A stretch of DNA of 64,000 bases from Stappia sp. TSB10P1A (GCF_900185725.1 NZ_FYAU01000036.1:1-64000); one strand, 5' to 3'. Positions 7,811 through 17,690 are shown, numbered from the stretch's first letter. The notes: generated by a model not told the origin, from the letters alone. Translations and numbers: made by a program.

Positions 7811-9049
7811 ATGACGGCTGCGGTTGCAGTGCGGAAACAGGACGGCGCGGGCGCGCGGCATCACGGCCTGCCGCCCGGGACCGTCGCCGCGCTGCTGGTG
7901 CTGCTCCTCGCGCTCGTTGCCGGCTTCGGGTTCGGCGGGGCGGCGGTGAAGGCGCAGGACGCAAGCGCGCCCGACACCAGTTCGGCCCTGCTGCTCGACA
8001 TCACCACCGGCACTCTTTTGGCGAGCCGCAACCCGACGGTGCGCTACCAGCCCGGCTCCACCGCCAAGCTGATGACCGCCGCCGTCGTCTTCGACGCGCT
8101 GGCCAGGGGCGAGGTGAGCGAGGACACCGCCTTCACCGTCAGCGAACATGCCTGGCGCAGCGGCGGTGCGCCGGCCCGCGTCACCACCATGTTCGCCAAG
8201 CTCGGCAGCGCCGTGCCGGTGATCGACCTGCTGCACGGGCTGATCATCCAGAACGCCAATGACGCCGCCATCGTGCTGGCGGAAGGACTTGCCGGCAGCG
8301 AGGCGGCCTTTGCCGCGCGGATGAACGACAAGGCGGCGGAGATCGGCCTGACCGGCAGCAGATTCGCGAACCCCACCGGCTATGAGGCGTCCGACTCCTA
8401 TGTGACGGCGCGGGACATGGCGCGGCTCGCCGACTATGTGCTGACCCGCCACGGCGACCGCTACGCCCTCTTCAGCGCGCCCGACTTTACCTGGAACGGG
8501 ATCTTCCAGCGCAACAAGAACCCGCTGATCGGCGCCGTTTCCGGGGTCGACGGGCTGGCCGCCGGCTTCGCGCAAGGGGCGGGGTTCAACGCGGTCGCCT
8601 CGGCGGAGCGCGGCGGCCGCCGGCTGATCGCCGTCGTTGCCGGCCACCCGGGCGCCGACCGGCGAGAGGAGGCGCTGCGCCGCCTGCTGGACAGTCTGGA
8701 GAAGGATTTCGAGGAGGTGGTGCTGTTCTCGCCGGGCGACACCGTGACCGAGGCGCGGGTGTTCGGCGGCTCCATCGGCGCCGTGCCGCTGGTGGTGCGC
8801 GAACCGGTCCAGATCCTGCTGCCGCGCGGCAATCGCCATGCCTATCGGCTGCGGGCGATCTACAAGGGTCCGCTGCCGGCGCCGGTGAGGCGCGGCGAGG
8901 AAGTCGGCGAGTTGCGGGTGCTCAGGGACAGCGACATCGTCTATCGCGCGCCGTTGCTGACCGGCGCCGAGGCGGGCGAGGGCACCCTCACCAGCCGCGC
9001 CGCCGATGCGGTCAAGGAAACCCTGTTCGGATGGTGGCTCAATGAGTGA
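7811..9049 (+). CDS. D-alanyl-D-alanine carboxypeptidase homologue with altered active site
   Basis: A member of the low-molecular-mass penicillin-binding protein (S11/DacC-F) family, 412 residues. It has an N-terminal hydrophobic segment (about 25-45) and the first catalytic motif STAK (S83, K86). The other two triads are changed: the usual S-x-N reads N148-A149-N150, and the usual K-T-G reads A250-A251-G252 (in the context GVDGLAAGF). A C-terminal beta domain typical of PBP5/6 follows. Loss of the KTG lysine should cripple carboxypeptidase activity, so a structural or regulatory role is possible. The start at 7811 has GGGAG upstream. The last 8 bases overlap tmk. Confidence 0.88.
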   Translation: MTAAVAVRKQDGAGARHHGLPPGTVAALLVLLLALVAGFGFGGAAVKAQDASAPDTSSALLLDITTGTLLASRNPTVRYQPGSTAKLMTAAVVFDALARGEVSEDTAFTVSEHAWRSGGAPARVTTMFAKLGSAVPVIDLLHGLIIQNANDAAIVLAEGLAGSEAAFAARMNDKAAEIGLTGSRFANPTGYEASDSYVTARDMARLADYVLTRHGDRYALFSAPDFTWNGIFQRNKNPLIGAVSGVDGLAAGFAQGAGFNAVASAERGGRRLIAVVAGHPGADRREEALRRLLDSLEKDFEEVVLFSPGDTVTEARVFGGSIGAVPLVVREPVQILLPRGNRHAYRLRAIYKGPLPAPVRRGEEVGELRVLRDSDIVYRAPLLTGAEAGEGTLTSRAADAVKETLFGWWLNE

Positions 9050-9737
9050 CACGGCAATCGTTGCCGGCCATGCTGCCGGCCGAGGCCATTTCGTCACCTT
9101 CGAGGGCGGCGAGGGGGCCGGCAAATCGACCCAGATCGAGCGGTTGCGCAAGCGGCTGCACGGCGCGGGCGTCGATGTGGTGGTGACGCGCGAGCCGGGC
9201 GGATCGCCCGGCGCGGAGACCATCCGCCGGCTGCTGCTCGGCGGCCGCATCAAGGAACTCGGGCCGGAAATGGAGGCGATGATGTTTGCCGCCGCCCGGG
9301 CCGACCATGTCGACACGACGATCGAGCCGACGCTGAGGCGCGGCGACTGGGTGCTGTGCGACCGCTTCGCCGACTCCACCCGCGTCTACCAGGGGGAGGC
9401 GGGCGTCGATACGGCCTTTCTCGACCGGCTGGAGGCGCTGGCGGTGGCCGGTTGCCGGCCTGACCTGACCGTGCTGATCGACGTGCCGGCGGATGTCGGC
9501 ATCGCCCGGGTGGCGGCGCGCAGTTCGGCGGGAGCCGCGCCGCAGCCGGACCGGTTCGAGACGGAGGGAGAAAACGTGCAGGACCGGCGCCGACGGATGT
9601 TCCTGGAGCTTGCCGCCAGCCAGCCGGAGCGCTTCCTTGTGGTCGATGGCATGCAGACGCCGGATGCGGTGGAACAGGAGATCTGGCAGGCGGTTTCCGC
9701 GCGCCTGCTGCAGGCGGAGGAGGAGGCGTGGCGATGA
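9042..9737 (+). CDS. tmk: Thymidylate kinase
   Basis: Phosphorylates dTMP to dTDP for DNA synthesis. The P-loop EGGEGAGKST is at residues 21-30, followed by the TREPGG motif, the DRFADST segment that binds the thymine nucleotide, and a lid region. Its 231 residues are slightly above the family norm because of an N-terminal extension of about 15 residues. The gene overlaps the upstream gene by 8 bases and the downstream holB start by ATGA, so it is translationally coupled on both sides. Confidence 0.96.
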   Translation: MSDTAIVAGHAAGRGHFVTFEGGEGAGKSTQIERLRKRLHGAGVDVVVTREPGGSPGAETIRRLLLGGRIKELGPEMEAMMFAAARADHVDTTIEPTLRRGDWVLCDRFADSTRVYQGEAGVDTAFLDRLEALAVAGCRPDLTVLIDVPADVGIARVAARSSAGAAPQPDRFETEGENVQDRRRRMFLELAASQPERFLVVDGMQTPDAVEQEIWQAVSARLLQAEEEAWR

Positions 9738-10804
9738 GCGATCTCGATCCGCTGCTGACGGAAGCCGATGCCATCGAGGATGTGCCGCTGCCGCGCGAGC
9801 GGGCCAGCCTGATCGGCCATCGCGAGGCGGAGGAGGAACTGCTGGCCGCCTATCGCTCGCGGCGCATGCACCATGCCTGGATCCTCGCCGGCCCGAAGGG
9901 CATCGGCAAGGCGACGCTGGCGTTTCGCTTCGCCCGCTTCGCGCTCGCCCATCCCGACCCGGCCTCCGCGGCGGTGGCCGAGGCGGCCGATTGCGCGCTG
10001 CCGGCCGGTCATCCGGACTTCCGCAAGGTCGCGGCCGGCGCCCATCCGGGCCTTCTGCATCTGCGCCGGCCCTATGACCCCAAGCGCAAGGCGAAGGACA
10101 AGATCAAGCAGGACCTGACGGTGGACGAGATCCGCCGCACGGTGCCGTTCTTCGGGTCGACCGGCGCGGAAGGCTCCTGGCGGATCTGTATCGTCGATGC
10201 CGCCGACGACATGAATGTCAACGCGGCCAATGCCTTGTTGAAGGTTCTTGAAGAACCGCCTAAACGTTCGCTGTTTCTCGTGCTCTCCCATGCGCCGGGC
10301 CGGCTGCTGCCGACGATCCGTTCGCGCTGCCGCATGCTCCACCTGCGGGGACTGTCGCGCGAGGAGGTGCTGGCCGGGCTCGGAGATCTCGGCGTCGCCG
10401 ATCCGGCCGACCGGGTGGCGGCGAGGGCGGCGGAGCTGGCGCAGGGAAGCCTGCGCAAGGCGATCAAGCTCGCCGCCGGCGATGCCATCGAGCTTGCCGA
10501 CAGTTTTGCCGGCCTGATGGCGGGGCTGCCGCGCCTGGATGCGGCGGCGGCGCATGAGCTTGCCGATCAGGTGTCGCGCAGCGGCGCCGACGATGCCTGG
10601 AGCCTGTTCCAGGATCTCGTCGCCGATCACCTGCACGCCCGGCTGGGCGCGGCGGGGGCAGGCGATCTGCACCGCCTTGTCAGGGTGAGCGAGGTATGGG
10701 AAAAGACCAGCCGCGCCGCGCGCGAGGCGGATGCCTACAATCTCGACAGGAAGCAGATCGCGCTCAACACCCTGCGCGATCTTGCCGAAACCGCGCGGGC
10801 TTGA
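9734..10804 (+). CDS. holB: DNA polymerase III delta-prime subunit
   Basis: Subunit of the clamp-loader complex that opens the beta sliding clamp. The AAA+ fold is visible: a Walker-A-like GPKGIGKAT near residue 55, the sensor-1 region NAANALLKVLEEPP, and the SRC motif (TIRSRCR), which supplies the trans arginine finger. The C-terminal collar domain follows. The ATG at 9734 overlaps the tmk stop; a GTG at 9728 is also in frame. A GGAGG lies just upstream. Length (356) fits alphaproteobacterial HolB. Confidence 0.93.
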   Translation: MSDLDPLLTEADAIEDVPLPRERASLIGHREAEEELLAAYRSRRMHHAWILAGPKGIGKATLAFRFARFALAHPDPASAAVAEAADCALPAGHPDFRKVAAGAHPGLLHLRRPYDPKRKAKDKIKQDLTVDEIRRTVPFFGSTGAEGSWRICIVDAADDMNVNAANALLKVLEEPPKRSLFLVLSHAPGRLLPTIRSRCRMLHLRGLSREEVLAGLGDLGVADPADRVAARAAELAQGSLRKAIKLAAGDAIELADSFAGLMAGLPRLDAAAAHELADQVSRSGADDAWSLFQDLVADHLHARLGAAGAGDLHRLVRVSEVWEKTSRAAREADAYNLDRKQIALNTLRDLAETARA

Positions 10805-10880
10805 CGCCGGCCGCCTCGCACTCGACTTCTGGAGCGCCCATCCGGGCCACCCACCCGCAATCCGGACCCTCTGACAGGCC

Positions 10881-12446
10881 ATGACCGATCGATCGCCCTT
10901 CTTCGTCACCACTGCCATCTCGTATCCCAACGGCGCGCCGCATATCGGCCACGCCTACGAGAGCATGGCGACGGACGCCATCGCGCGCTTCCAGCGCCTC
11001 GATGGTCGCGACGTGTTCTTCCTCACCGGCACCGACGAGCACGGCCAGAAGATGCTGCAGACCGCGCGTGCGGAAGGCATCCCGGTCCAGGACCTGGCGG
11101 AGCGCAACGCCACCCGCTTCCGCGACATGGCGGCGGCGCTCGGCTGTTCCAACGACGACTTCATCCGCACCACCGAGCCGCGCCACCACGAGGCGAGCCG
11201 CGAGATCTGGCGCCGGATGGCGGCCAGCGGCGACATCTACAAGGACAGCTATTCCGGCTGGTACTCGGTGCGGGACGAGGCCTATTACCAGGAAAACGAG
11301 ACGGAACTGCGCCCCGACGGCGTGCGCTACGGCCCGCAGGGCTCGCCGGTGGAATGGGTGGAGGAGGAGAGCTATTTCTTCCGCCTGTCGGCCTATCAGG
11401 ACCGGCTGCTCGCCCACTATGAGGCCAATCCGGACTTCATCGGCCCGGACGAGCGCCGCAACGAGGTGGTGAGTTTCGTCAGCCGCGGCCTGAAGGACCT
11501 GTCGATCTCGCGCACCACCTTCGACTGGGGCGTGCGCGTGCCGGACGATGAGCGGCATGTGATGTATGTGTGGGTCGACGCGCTGACCAACTACATCACC
11601 GGCGCCGGCTTCCCGGACGAGAGCAGTCCGCGCTGGCGCTACTGGCCGGCGAACCTGCATGTCATCGGCAAGGACATCGTGCGCTTCCACGCGGTCTACT
11701 GGCCGGCCTTCCTGATGTCGGCGGGGATCGAATTGCCGAAGCGGGTCTTCGCCCATGGCTTCCTGTTCAACAAGGGCGAGAAGATGTCGAAGTCGGTCGG
11801 CAACGTCATCGACCCCTTCGCCTTGATCGACCATTACGGCCTCGATCAGGTGCGTTACTTCTTCCTGCGCGAGGTGCCCTTCGGCCAGGACGGCAACTAC
11901 AGCCACGAGGCCATCGTCAACCGCATCAACGCCGACCTTGCCAACGACCTCGGCAACCTGGCGCAGCGCTCGCTGTCGATGATCGGCAAGAACTGCGAGG
12001 GCCGCCTGCCGGAGCCGGGCGCCTTCACGGCCGAGGACGAGGCGATTGTCGGCCAGGCCGATGCGATGCTGGCGGGTGCGCGCGAGGCGATGTCGCGCCA
12101 GGCGATCCATCAGGCGCTGTCGGTGGTGTGGGCCTGCGTCGCCGAGGCCAACCGCTATTTCGCCGCGCAGGAGCCCTGGGCGCTGAAGAAGAGCGACCCG
12201 GCGCGCATGGCGACGGTGCTCTATGTCACCGCCGAGGTGATCCGCCAGATCGCGATCCTGGCGCAGCCCGTCATCCCGACGAGCGCGGGCAAGCTGCTCG
12301 ACCTTTTGGCGGTCCCAGTGGATGCACGCGCTTTCGACCGGCTGGGAGCGAGCGGGCGGCTTGCCGCCGGCGCGGAGCTGCCCAAGCCCGAGGGCGTCTT
12401 CCCGCGCTATGTCGAGGCCGAGGCGCCGGCCGGCGGGGCGGCGTGA
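10881..12446 (+). CDS. metG: Methionyl-tRNA synthetase
   Basis: Charges tRNA-Met in the cytoplasm. The class I signatures are present: HIGH at residues 21-24 and KMSKS at 301-305. The protein is 521 residues and ends without the Trbp111-like dimerisation domain, which fits the shorter alphaproteobacterial form. It is co-oriented with holB (76-bp gap), and its stop overlaps the tatD start (TGATG). Confidence 0.96.
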   Translation: MTDRSPFFVTTAISYPNGAPHIGHAYESMATDAIARFQRLDGRDVFFLTGTDEHGQKMLQTARAEGIPVQDLAERNATRFRDMAAALGCSNDDFIRTTEPRHHEASREIWRRMAASGDIYKDSYSGWYSVRDEAYYQENETELRPDGVRYGPQGSPVEWVEEESYFFRLSAYQDRLLAHYEANPDFIGPDERRNEVVSFVSRGLKDLSISRTTFDWGVRVPDDERHVMYVWVDALTNYITGAGFPDESSPRWRYWPANLHVIGKDIVRFHAVYWPAFLMSAGIELPKRVFAHGFLFNKGEKMSKSVGNVIDPFALIDHYGLDQVRYFFLREVPFGQDGNYSHEAIVNRINADLANDLGNLAQRSLSMIGKNCEGRLPEPGAFTAEDEAIVGQADAMLAGAREAMSRQAIHQALSVVWACVAEANRYFAAQEPWALKKSDPARMATVLYVTAEVIRQIAILAQPVIPTSAGKLLDLLAVPVDARAFDRLGASGRLAAGAELPKPEGVFPRYVEAEAPAGGAA

Positions 12447-13246
12447 TGCTGGTCGACAGCCATTGCCATCTGGACTTTCCCGACTTCGACGCCGAGCGCG
12501 ATGCGATCATCGCCCGCGCCGGCGAGGCCGGGGTCGGCCTGATGGTGACGATCTCGACGCGGGTCGCCCGGTTCGACACGATCCGGGCGCTTGCCGAGCG
12601 CTACGACACCGTCTTCTGCTCGGTCGGCACCCATCCGCACAATGCGGGGGAGGAGGCCGAGATGCTGGTCACCACCGACGATCTGGTGCGCCTGTCGGCG
12701 CATGAGAAGGTGGTGGCGATCGGCGAGGCCGGGCTCGACTATTTCTACGACAAGGCGCCGCGCGAGGCGCAGGCGGCGGGCCTGCGCCGCCACATCGCCG
12801 CCGCGCGCCAGACCGGTCTGCCGCTGGTCATTCATTCGCGCGATGCCGACGAGGACATGGCCGCGATCCTGCGGGACGAGACGGAGAAGGGGGCCTTTCC
12901 GGCCCTGCTGCACTGCTTCACTTCGGGTCGCGACCTTGCCCTGACCGGTATCGAGCTGGGGCTCTATGTGTCGTTTTCCGGCATCCTGACCTTCAAGCGC
13001 TCCGAGGAGCTGCGCGCGATCGCCGCCGAGCTGCCGGCCGACCGGCTCTTGGTGGAAACGGATGCGCCCTATCTTGCGCCGCAGCCCTGGCGCGGCAAGC
13101 GCAACGAGCCGGCCTATGTCGCCCATACCAACAAGGTGCTGGCGGAAACGCGCGGCGTCAGCGAGACGGAGATGGCCCGCCAGACCACGGAGAACTTCTT
13201 CCGCCTGTTTTCGCGGGTGCCGCGCCACCTGCTGCCGGAAAGCTGA
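12446..13246 (+). CDS. tatD: TatD-family metal-dependent hydrolase
   Basis: A TIM-barrel metallohydrolase; family members have DNase activity and roles in DNA repair or quality control. The N-terminal SHCHLDF supplies two metal-binding His, followed by GTHPHN, GEAGLDYFYD (a conserved metal-binding Glu), IHSRDA, LHCF and the C-terminal ETDAPYLAP. At 266 residues it is full length. The ATG at 12446 overlaps the metG stop by one base, ahead of the MBL gene, an arrangement common in Rhizobiales. Confidence 0.93.
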   Translation: MLVDSHCHLDFPDFDAERDAIIARAGEAGVGLMVTISTRVARFDTIRALAERYDTVFCSVGTHPHNAGEEAEMLVTTDDLVRLSAHEKVVAIGEAGLDYFYDKAPREAQAAGLRRHIAAARQTGLPLVIHSRDADEDMAAILRDETEKGAFPALLHCFTSGRDLALTGIELGLYVSFSGILTFKRSEELRAIAAELPADRLLVETDAPYLAPQPWRGKRNEPAYVAHTNKVLAETRGVSETEMARQTTENFFRLFSRVPRHLLPES

Positions 13247-13251
13247 GACCG

Positions 13252-14076
13252 ATGGCCGGCGGCGGCAGGCTCGACTTCACCATCCTCGGCTGCGGCTCCT
13301 CGGCCGGGGTGCCGCGCGTCGGCAATATCTGGGGCGACTGCGACCCGAACGAGCCGCGCAACCGGCGCATGCGCTGCGCGCTGCTGGTCGAGCGCAAGGG
13401 GCCGGACGGTACCACCCGCGTGCTGGTCGATGCCGGGCCGGACCTGCGCCAGCAATTGCTGGACGCCCGCGTCGCCGATCTCGACGCAGTGCTGCTGACC
13501 CATTCCCATGCCGACCACCTGCACGGCATCGACGACCTGCGGCCGCTGGCGATCACCCATCGCAAGCTGATCCCGGTCTATATGGACGCCTTCACCTCGC
13601 GCCGCGCCCATGACCTGTTCTACTACGGTTTCGCCACGCCGCCGGGGTCGAGCTATCCGCCGATCCTGCGCGACATGCGCATCGTGGACGGCGAGGCGGG
13701 GGTGATCGACGGGGCGGGCGGGCCAATCCCGTTCCTGCCGCTGGAAGTGCCGCACGGCGATATTCCCGCGCTCGGATTCAGGTTTGGAAACGTCGCGTAT
13801 CTCCCTGATGCGAAAGATATTCCACCGAGCGTTCAACCCGGGTTCTCGGGGCTCGACACCTGGGTGATCGACGCGCTGCGCCGCACGCCGCACCCTTCGC
13901 ATTTCTCCCTGTCGGAAGCGCTCGACTGGATCTCGCGCCTGCAACCGCGCAAGGCGATCCTCACCAACATGCATGTCGATCTCGACTACCGCACGCTGGA
14001 AGCGGAACTGCCCGAGGGCGTGGTCCCGGCCTATGACGGCCTGCGGTTTTCGGCCAGCCTCGACGCCGCGCCATGA
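13252..14076 (+). CDS. MBL-fold metallohydrolase (PhnP-like)
   Basis: Metallo-beta-lactamase-fold phosphodiesterase of the PhnP type, 274 residues. The metal motif HSHADH is at residues 84-89, with later ligands in EVPHGDI, YLPDAKD and TNMHVDLDY. The N-terminal LGCGSSAGVPR is typical of PhnP and related cyclic phosphodiesterases. There are no phosphonate genes nearby. Its fixed place after tmk-holB-metG-tatD in this lineage suggests a housekeeping role whose substrate cannot be read from the sequence. It starts 5 bases after tatD. Confidence 0.9.
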   Translation: MAGGGRLDFTILGCGSSAGVPRVGNIWGDCDPNEPRNRRMRCALLVERKGPDGTTRVLVDAGPDLRQQLLDARVADLDAVLLTHSHADHLHGIDDLRPLAITHRKLIPVYMDAFTSRRAHDLFYYGFATPPGSSYPPILRDMRIVDGEAGVIDGAGGPIPFLPLEVPHGDIPALGFRFGNVAYLPDAKDIPPSVQPGFSGLDTWVIDALRRTPHPSHFSLSEALDWISRLQPRKAILTNMHVDLDYRTLEAELPEGVVPAYDGLRFSASLDAAP

Positions 14077-14609
14077 CGCGCGCCGCCCGTCCGCCGACCG
14101 AGGAGCGGCTGATGAAGGCGGCGCTCCACTATCTCGACCGCTACGGCTCCAGCCGCGAGAACCTGAGACGGGTGCTCGAGCGCAAGGTGATGCGCGCGGC
14201 CCGCGAGCTCGATCTCGATCCGGCCGGGTTCAGCGACATGATCGAGGCGGTTGTGGCCCGCTGCGCCGCATCGGGCCTGGTCGACGACCGGCTGTTTGCG
14301 GAGGCGCGGATCGCCTCCGAACGCCGCAAGGGCCGCTCGGCCCGGCGGATCGGCGCGGTGCTGGCCGCCAAGGGTATCGAGCAGGAACTGGCCGAACAGC
14401 TCATCGCGAAAGAGGAAAGCGACGACCTTGCGGCGGCCTGCATTGCCGCGCGCAAGCGGCGCTTCGGTCCCTGGCGGCGGGGCGACGGGGACCCTGATCG
14501 GCTGCGCAAGGAGATGGCGGCGCTGTGCCGGCAGGGATTTTCGCTGGCGGTCGCGCGCAGGGTCGTGGAGGCGGGGGATGCCGCCGAGTTGCAAGAGGAG
14601 CAGGGGTAG
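14073..14609 (+). CDS. recX: Regulatory protein RecX
   Basis: RecX limits RecA filament growth. The 178 residues show the three-helix repeat pattern (LHYLDRYGSSRENLRRVL; GLVDDRLFAEARIASERR; CRQGFSLAVARRVVE). The start ATG overlaps the preceding stop (ATGA). recA is not in the window, so regulation by linkage is not seen. Downstream lies a convergent gene only 52 bases away, with a small GGGGGC/GCCCCC hairpin between them. Confidence 0.88.
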   Translation: MTRAARPPTEERLMKAALHYLDRYGSSRENLRRVLERKVMRAARELDLDPAGFSDMIEAVVARCAASGLVDDRLFAEARIASERRKGRSARRIGAVLAAKGIEQELAEQLIAKEESDDLAAACIAARKRRFGPWRRGDGDPDRLRKEMAALCRQGFSLAVARRVVEAGDAAELQEEQG

Positions 14610-14661
14610 AGCCCGGCAACAGGCGAGGGAAGGGGGCTGCCCCCTCCTCTGTCCAGCCGTG

Positions 14662-15600
14662 TCAGCCCTGCCCGCAAGCCCGCAGCAGGCTGCCGATCGC
14701 CCTGGACGAGCCTTTCAGCGTGACATTGCGCAGATGCTCCAGCGAGCCGCCGAGATGCAAGTCCATCCCGCTTCCCCGCATCATCGCCGCGAAGAGCGGC
14801 TCATCCGGCGCGAAGGTCGGGGACTGCAGCACGCGTGCTGTTTCCTCGATCATGAAGGCAACCGGCGTCGGCTGGCCACGGTCGACCTCGATGTCGATCT
14901 CGATCCGCCCTTGAGGCTTTGCAAGGTCGCGAGCATGCTCGCTGACCGAGCCGCCGTCCTCCCACAGCCATGTCGGTCCGTATTCGATGCGCAGCGCACC
15001 GCCGTCACAAACCAGGCGCAGGCTGTCGCCATCGATGGTCGCCAGCATGGCGGAGGGCGAGGGGGACGCGGTGAAGAACCAGCGATCGCGCGGTTCTTCC
15101 TCCAGCGCAACAACCGCGCTGCCGGACAGCGCATAGCGCCGGAAGCAGGTCTCGGCACCGGCACGCCCGCAGGAGCCACCGTGCAGCACGGCGAGAAAGC
15201 TGCCCTGCAAGGGGCGATCGAAGCGCAGTTCGTAAGCGAGAAACTCGCCGACCATCTCCGGCGCGCCGCCGGAACGGCCGAGATAGATCTTCTGGGTGCA
15301 TCCAGCCGAGCCGCAGAACATCATCCGGCTGCCGTCGCAGGAGAGCCGCCCGTAATCGACCAGAATGTCGGGCAGGGCATTGCCGTCGACATCGACCGAG
15401 GTCGCGAAGCCGTCGAGAAACTCCAGCAGCGGGCCGCAGGTCTGCGCGAGCTCGGCGCGCTCCCTCTCCAGGACCGCGCCGATATCTGCGTCGATCTCCG
15501 TGCGGGCGGTGGCAGCTCCAAGAGACAGGGCAAGCGACAGGAGGATGACGGATAGGGCATGCGCTGGCCGCGCGAAAAACCTCTCAAACGGCAAAGGCAT
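14662..15600 (-). CDS. Exported protein of unknown function
   Basis: I do not recognise the family. A signal peptide is clear: the ATG at 15600 is followed by basic residues, a hydrophobic run (ALSVILLSLALSLG) and an Ala-rich cleavage region. GGAGG sits upstream, which decides this start over longer frames. The mature region has SVDVDGNALPDILVDY, a Ca-binding or VCBS-repeat-like Asp pattern, followed by six Cys spread over the next 80 residues (CDGS, MFCGSAGC, GGSCGRAGAETC), suggesting disulfides and periplasmic location. It lies 71 bases downstream of the diguanylate cyclase on the same strand and could be co-transcribed with it. Confidence 0.6.
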   Translation of the reverse strand: MPLPFERFFARPAHALSVILLSLALSLGAATARTEIDADIGAVLERERAELAQTCGPLLEFLDGFATSVDVDGNALPDILVDYGRLSCDGSRMMFCGSAGCTQKIYLGRSGGAPEMVGEFLAYELRFDRPLQGSFLAVLHGGSCGRAGAETCFRRYALSGSAVVALEEEPRDRWFFTASPSPSAMLATIDGDSLRLVCDGGALRIEYGPTWLWEDGGSVSEHARDLAKPQGRIEIDIEVDRGQPTPVAFMIEETARVLQSPTFAPDEPLFAAMMRGSGMDLHLGGSLEHLRNVTLKGSSRAIGSLLRACGQG

Positions 15601-15671
15601 GAACGAACCTCCAAGCGTGACGACCCAGGGTAGCCGCACCCGGCAATCCGGAACAAGATCGCCGGCCGGTG

Positions 15672-17690
15672 CTATCCGTCCTGCGGGCCGCCGAGAATGT
15701 CCTCGCCAAAGACCGCGATGCGACCGCGCCCCAGCGCCTTTGCCCGGTAGAGGGCCTTGTCCGCCCGCCACATATGGTCGTCCGCCCCATGGGTTCCGCT
15801 GGTGATCAAGGCAACGCCGACGCTGATGCCGATGACGATGCTCTGGCCATGGACGTCATAGGGCGCGCAGACGGCGGCGATCAGCCGTTCCGCCAGGGTT
15901 CTGGCTGCCGCCGGCTGCGCCGCGCCGTGCTGCAGGATGGCGAATTCGTCGCCACCGATCCGCGCCACCAGATCGACCTCGCGCACGCAGCCGGAAAGCC
16001 GTCTGGCCACCTGCCGCAGCACTTCGTCGCCGGCCGGATGCCCGAGCGTATCGTTGACCTGCTTGAAGAGATCGAGGTCGAGCGCGAGGAGGGCGCTGGT
16101 CACCCCGCGCCCGGCGGCGGCCGCCGCCAATTGCAGCCGCTCGTGCAGCAGCACCCGATTGCCGAGCCCGGTCAAGGCGTCATGGGTCGCCATATGGGCA
16201 ATCTTCGCCTCGTCCTGCTTGCGCGCGTCGATATCCTCAAGCACGCCTGCCCACTCGATCACCTGACCGGCGTCGTCGAGCACCGGGCCGCCGCGATCGC
16301 GGACCCACAGCCAACGGCCATTGGCGACGCGCAGGCGGAACTCGATGTCGAAGTAGTCGAGCCTGCCCTCTTTCTTCTGGCCGATAGCCGTCATCACCCG
16401 ATCCCGATCGTCCGGGTGAACCTGGTCGATCCAGGCGGTTCCCAGCGCCTCGCTGTCCGCCCTTCCTGTCAGCGTCTCCCATCCTTCCAGCGACAGGAGA
16501 TCGCCGGCCTTTGACCAGCGCCAGAACACCAGCGCACCGGCGTTTGCGGCGGTGCGCAGACGGCGCTCGAGCGTGCGGCGGGCCGCTTCCGCCGCCTCGA
16601 AGCTGACGCGCGCGACCTCGAACTCGCGGATCGTCGATTGCGGCAGGGCCTCAGGCGGCGTATCGCCTCGGCCCTCGCTTCTGGCGATCGCCAGGCTGCG
16701 TGCGGCAAGAGCCTGCACGGGTCGCCGGATCATCTGTCCGATATGGATCGCGACGACGGTCGCCAGGACGGTCGCCAGCACGGAGCCGAGCAGCAGACCC
16801 ACCAGTGGGGTATGCCAGCGCGCGTTGAACACCTCCAGCGGTTCGGCGACCACGGCAGTCCAGCCGGGCGTCATCTCGATGCGCTGAAAGACCATGACGG
16901 TGCTCTGGCCCTCGGTCGTCATCGCTTCGAAAGAGCCGCTGCTGCCGGAAATGGCCTGGAGCTTGTCCCAATCCGGAGCCTTGAGGCCAACGGCATTTTC
17001 CGCGTCACGGGAGCGGGCAAGGATCCGGCCATTGCCATCCGCGACCGCGATCAGAATGCCGCTCACCCGCTCGCGGCCATATTGGAGAGTGCGAATAAGC
17101 TGCGAGGGCGAGAGCGACAGGACAAACACGCGTTCGCGCTCGTCGCTCTCCGCTGCCGACGGTATCGCCAGATGGATCCGGTGGTCGGACAATCTGGAGC
17201 CGAGCACGAGGTTGGAAACGACCGGAGCCTGGCGGTCGAAGGACAGGCGCGCGATGGCCAGAACCTGCTCCGAGGCGGAAGCCATCGGGCGCCGGCCCTC
17301 GAACTCGATGATCTGGACTTCGCCGGTGAGACCGATGCCCGCATAGGGGCTGGCCTGAAGCCTCAGGCGATCACTGCGGTCGTCCGGCGTCCAAAGCGTT
17401 GCGAAGGTGCTGAGGACCGTGAAACGGCTCTCCAGTTCCGCCTCGATTGCGCTGCGAATGGTGAGCGCGGTCTCGGCGAGACGCGCGGTTGCCGTATCCC
17501 TGTAGGCCTCGCCGGTCCGCCATGCGGCATATCCCGAGATCACGAGAATGGGGATCAGACACACCAGCATCAACACGATGAGATAGGTGTTGATGCCTGC
17601 ACGCCCAGGCATGTCCTGCTTGTTCAATGCCAACGGATCAGACCCCGCGAAACCCGCTCGTTTCGAAGATACATAACTACAACTGCACAT
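15672..17690 (-). CDS. Membrane-bound diguanylate cyclase (Cache-like sensor, PAS, GGDEF)
   Basis: Probably synthesises cyclic di-GMP in response to an extracytoplasmic signal. Order: TM1 (about 35-57), a periplasmic sensor region of about 230 residues (dCache-like), TM2 (about 293-315), a HAMP-like linker, a PAS domain with PAC-type WVRDRGGPV (about 395-500), then GGDEF at 579-583. The inhibitory I-site RxxD is intact (R570, D573), so product inhibition is expected. No EAL domain is present. The start is uncertain; Met27 (17612) is an alternative. An AT-rich stretch at 17792-17825 upstream may be its promoter. Confidence 0.9.
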   Translation of the reverse strand: MCSCSYVSSKRAGFAGSDPLALNKQDMPGRAGINTYLIVLMLVCLIPILVISGYAAWRTGEAYRDTATARLAETALTIRSAIEAELESRFTVLSTFATLWTPDDRSDRLRLQASPYAGIGLTGEVQIIEFEGRRPMASASEQVLAIARLSFDRQAPVVSNLVLGSRLSDHRIHLAIPSAAESDERERVFVLSLSPSQLIRTLQYGRERVSGILIAVADGNGRILARSRDAENAVGLKAPDWDKLQAISGSSGSFEAMTTEGQSTVMVFQRIEMTPGWTAVVAEPLEVFNARWHTPLVGLLLGSVLATVLATVVAIHIGQMIRRPVQALAARSLAIARSEGRGDTPPEALPQSTIREFEVARVSFEAAEAARRTLERRLRTAANAGALVFWRWSKAGDLLSLEGWETLTGRADSEALGTAWIDQVHPDDRDRVMTAIGQKKEGRLDYFDIEFRLRVANGRWLWVRDRGGPVLDDAGQVIEWAGVLEDIDARKQDEAKIAHMATHDALTGLGNRVLLHERLQLAAAAAGRGVTSALLALDLDLFKQVNDTLGHPAGDEVLRQVARRLSGCVREVDLVARIGGDEFAILQHGAAQPAAARTLAERLIAAVCAPYDVHGQSIVIGISVGVALITSGTHGADDHMWRADKALYRAKALGRGRIAVFGEDILGGPQDG

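Noticed and set aside
6467-9379. Very long minus-strand open frame (about 970 codons) opposite rlpA, the PBP homologue and tmk
   Set aside because: It is antisense to clearly conserved genes, has no domain pattern, and long open antisense frames are expected in DNA of this GC content.
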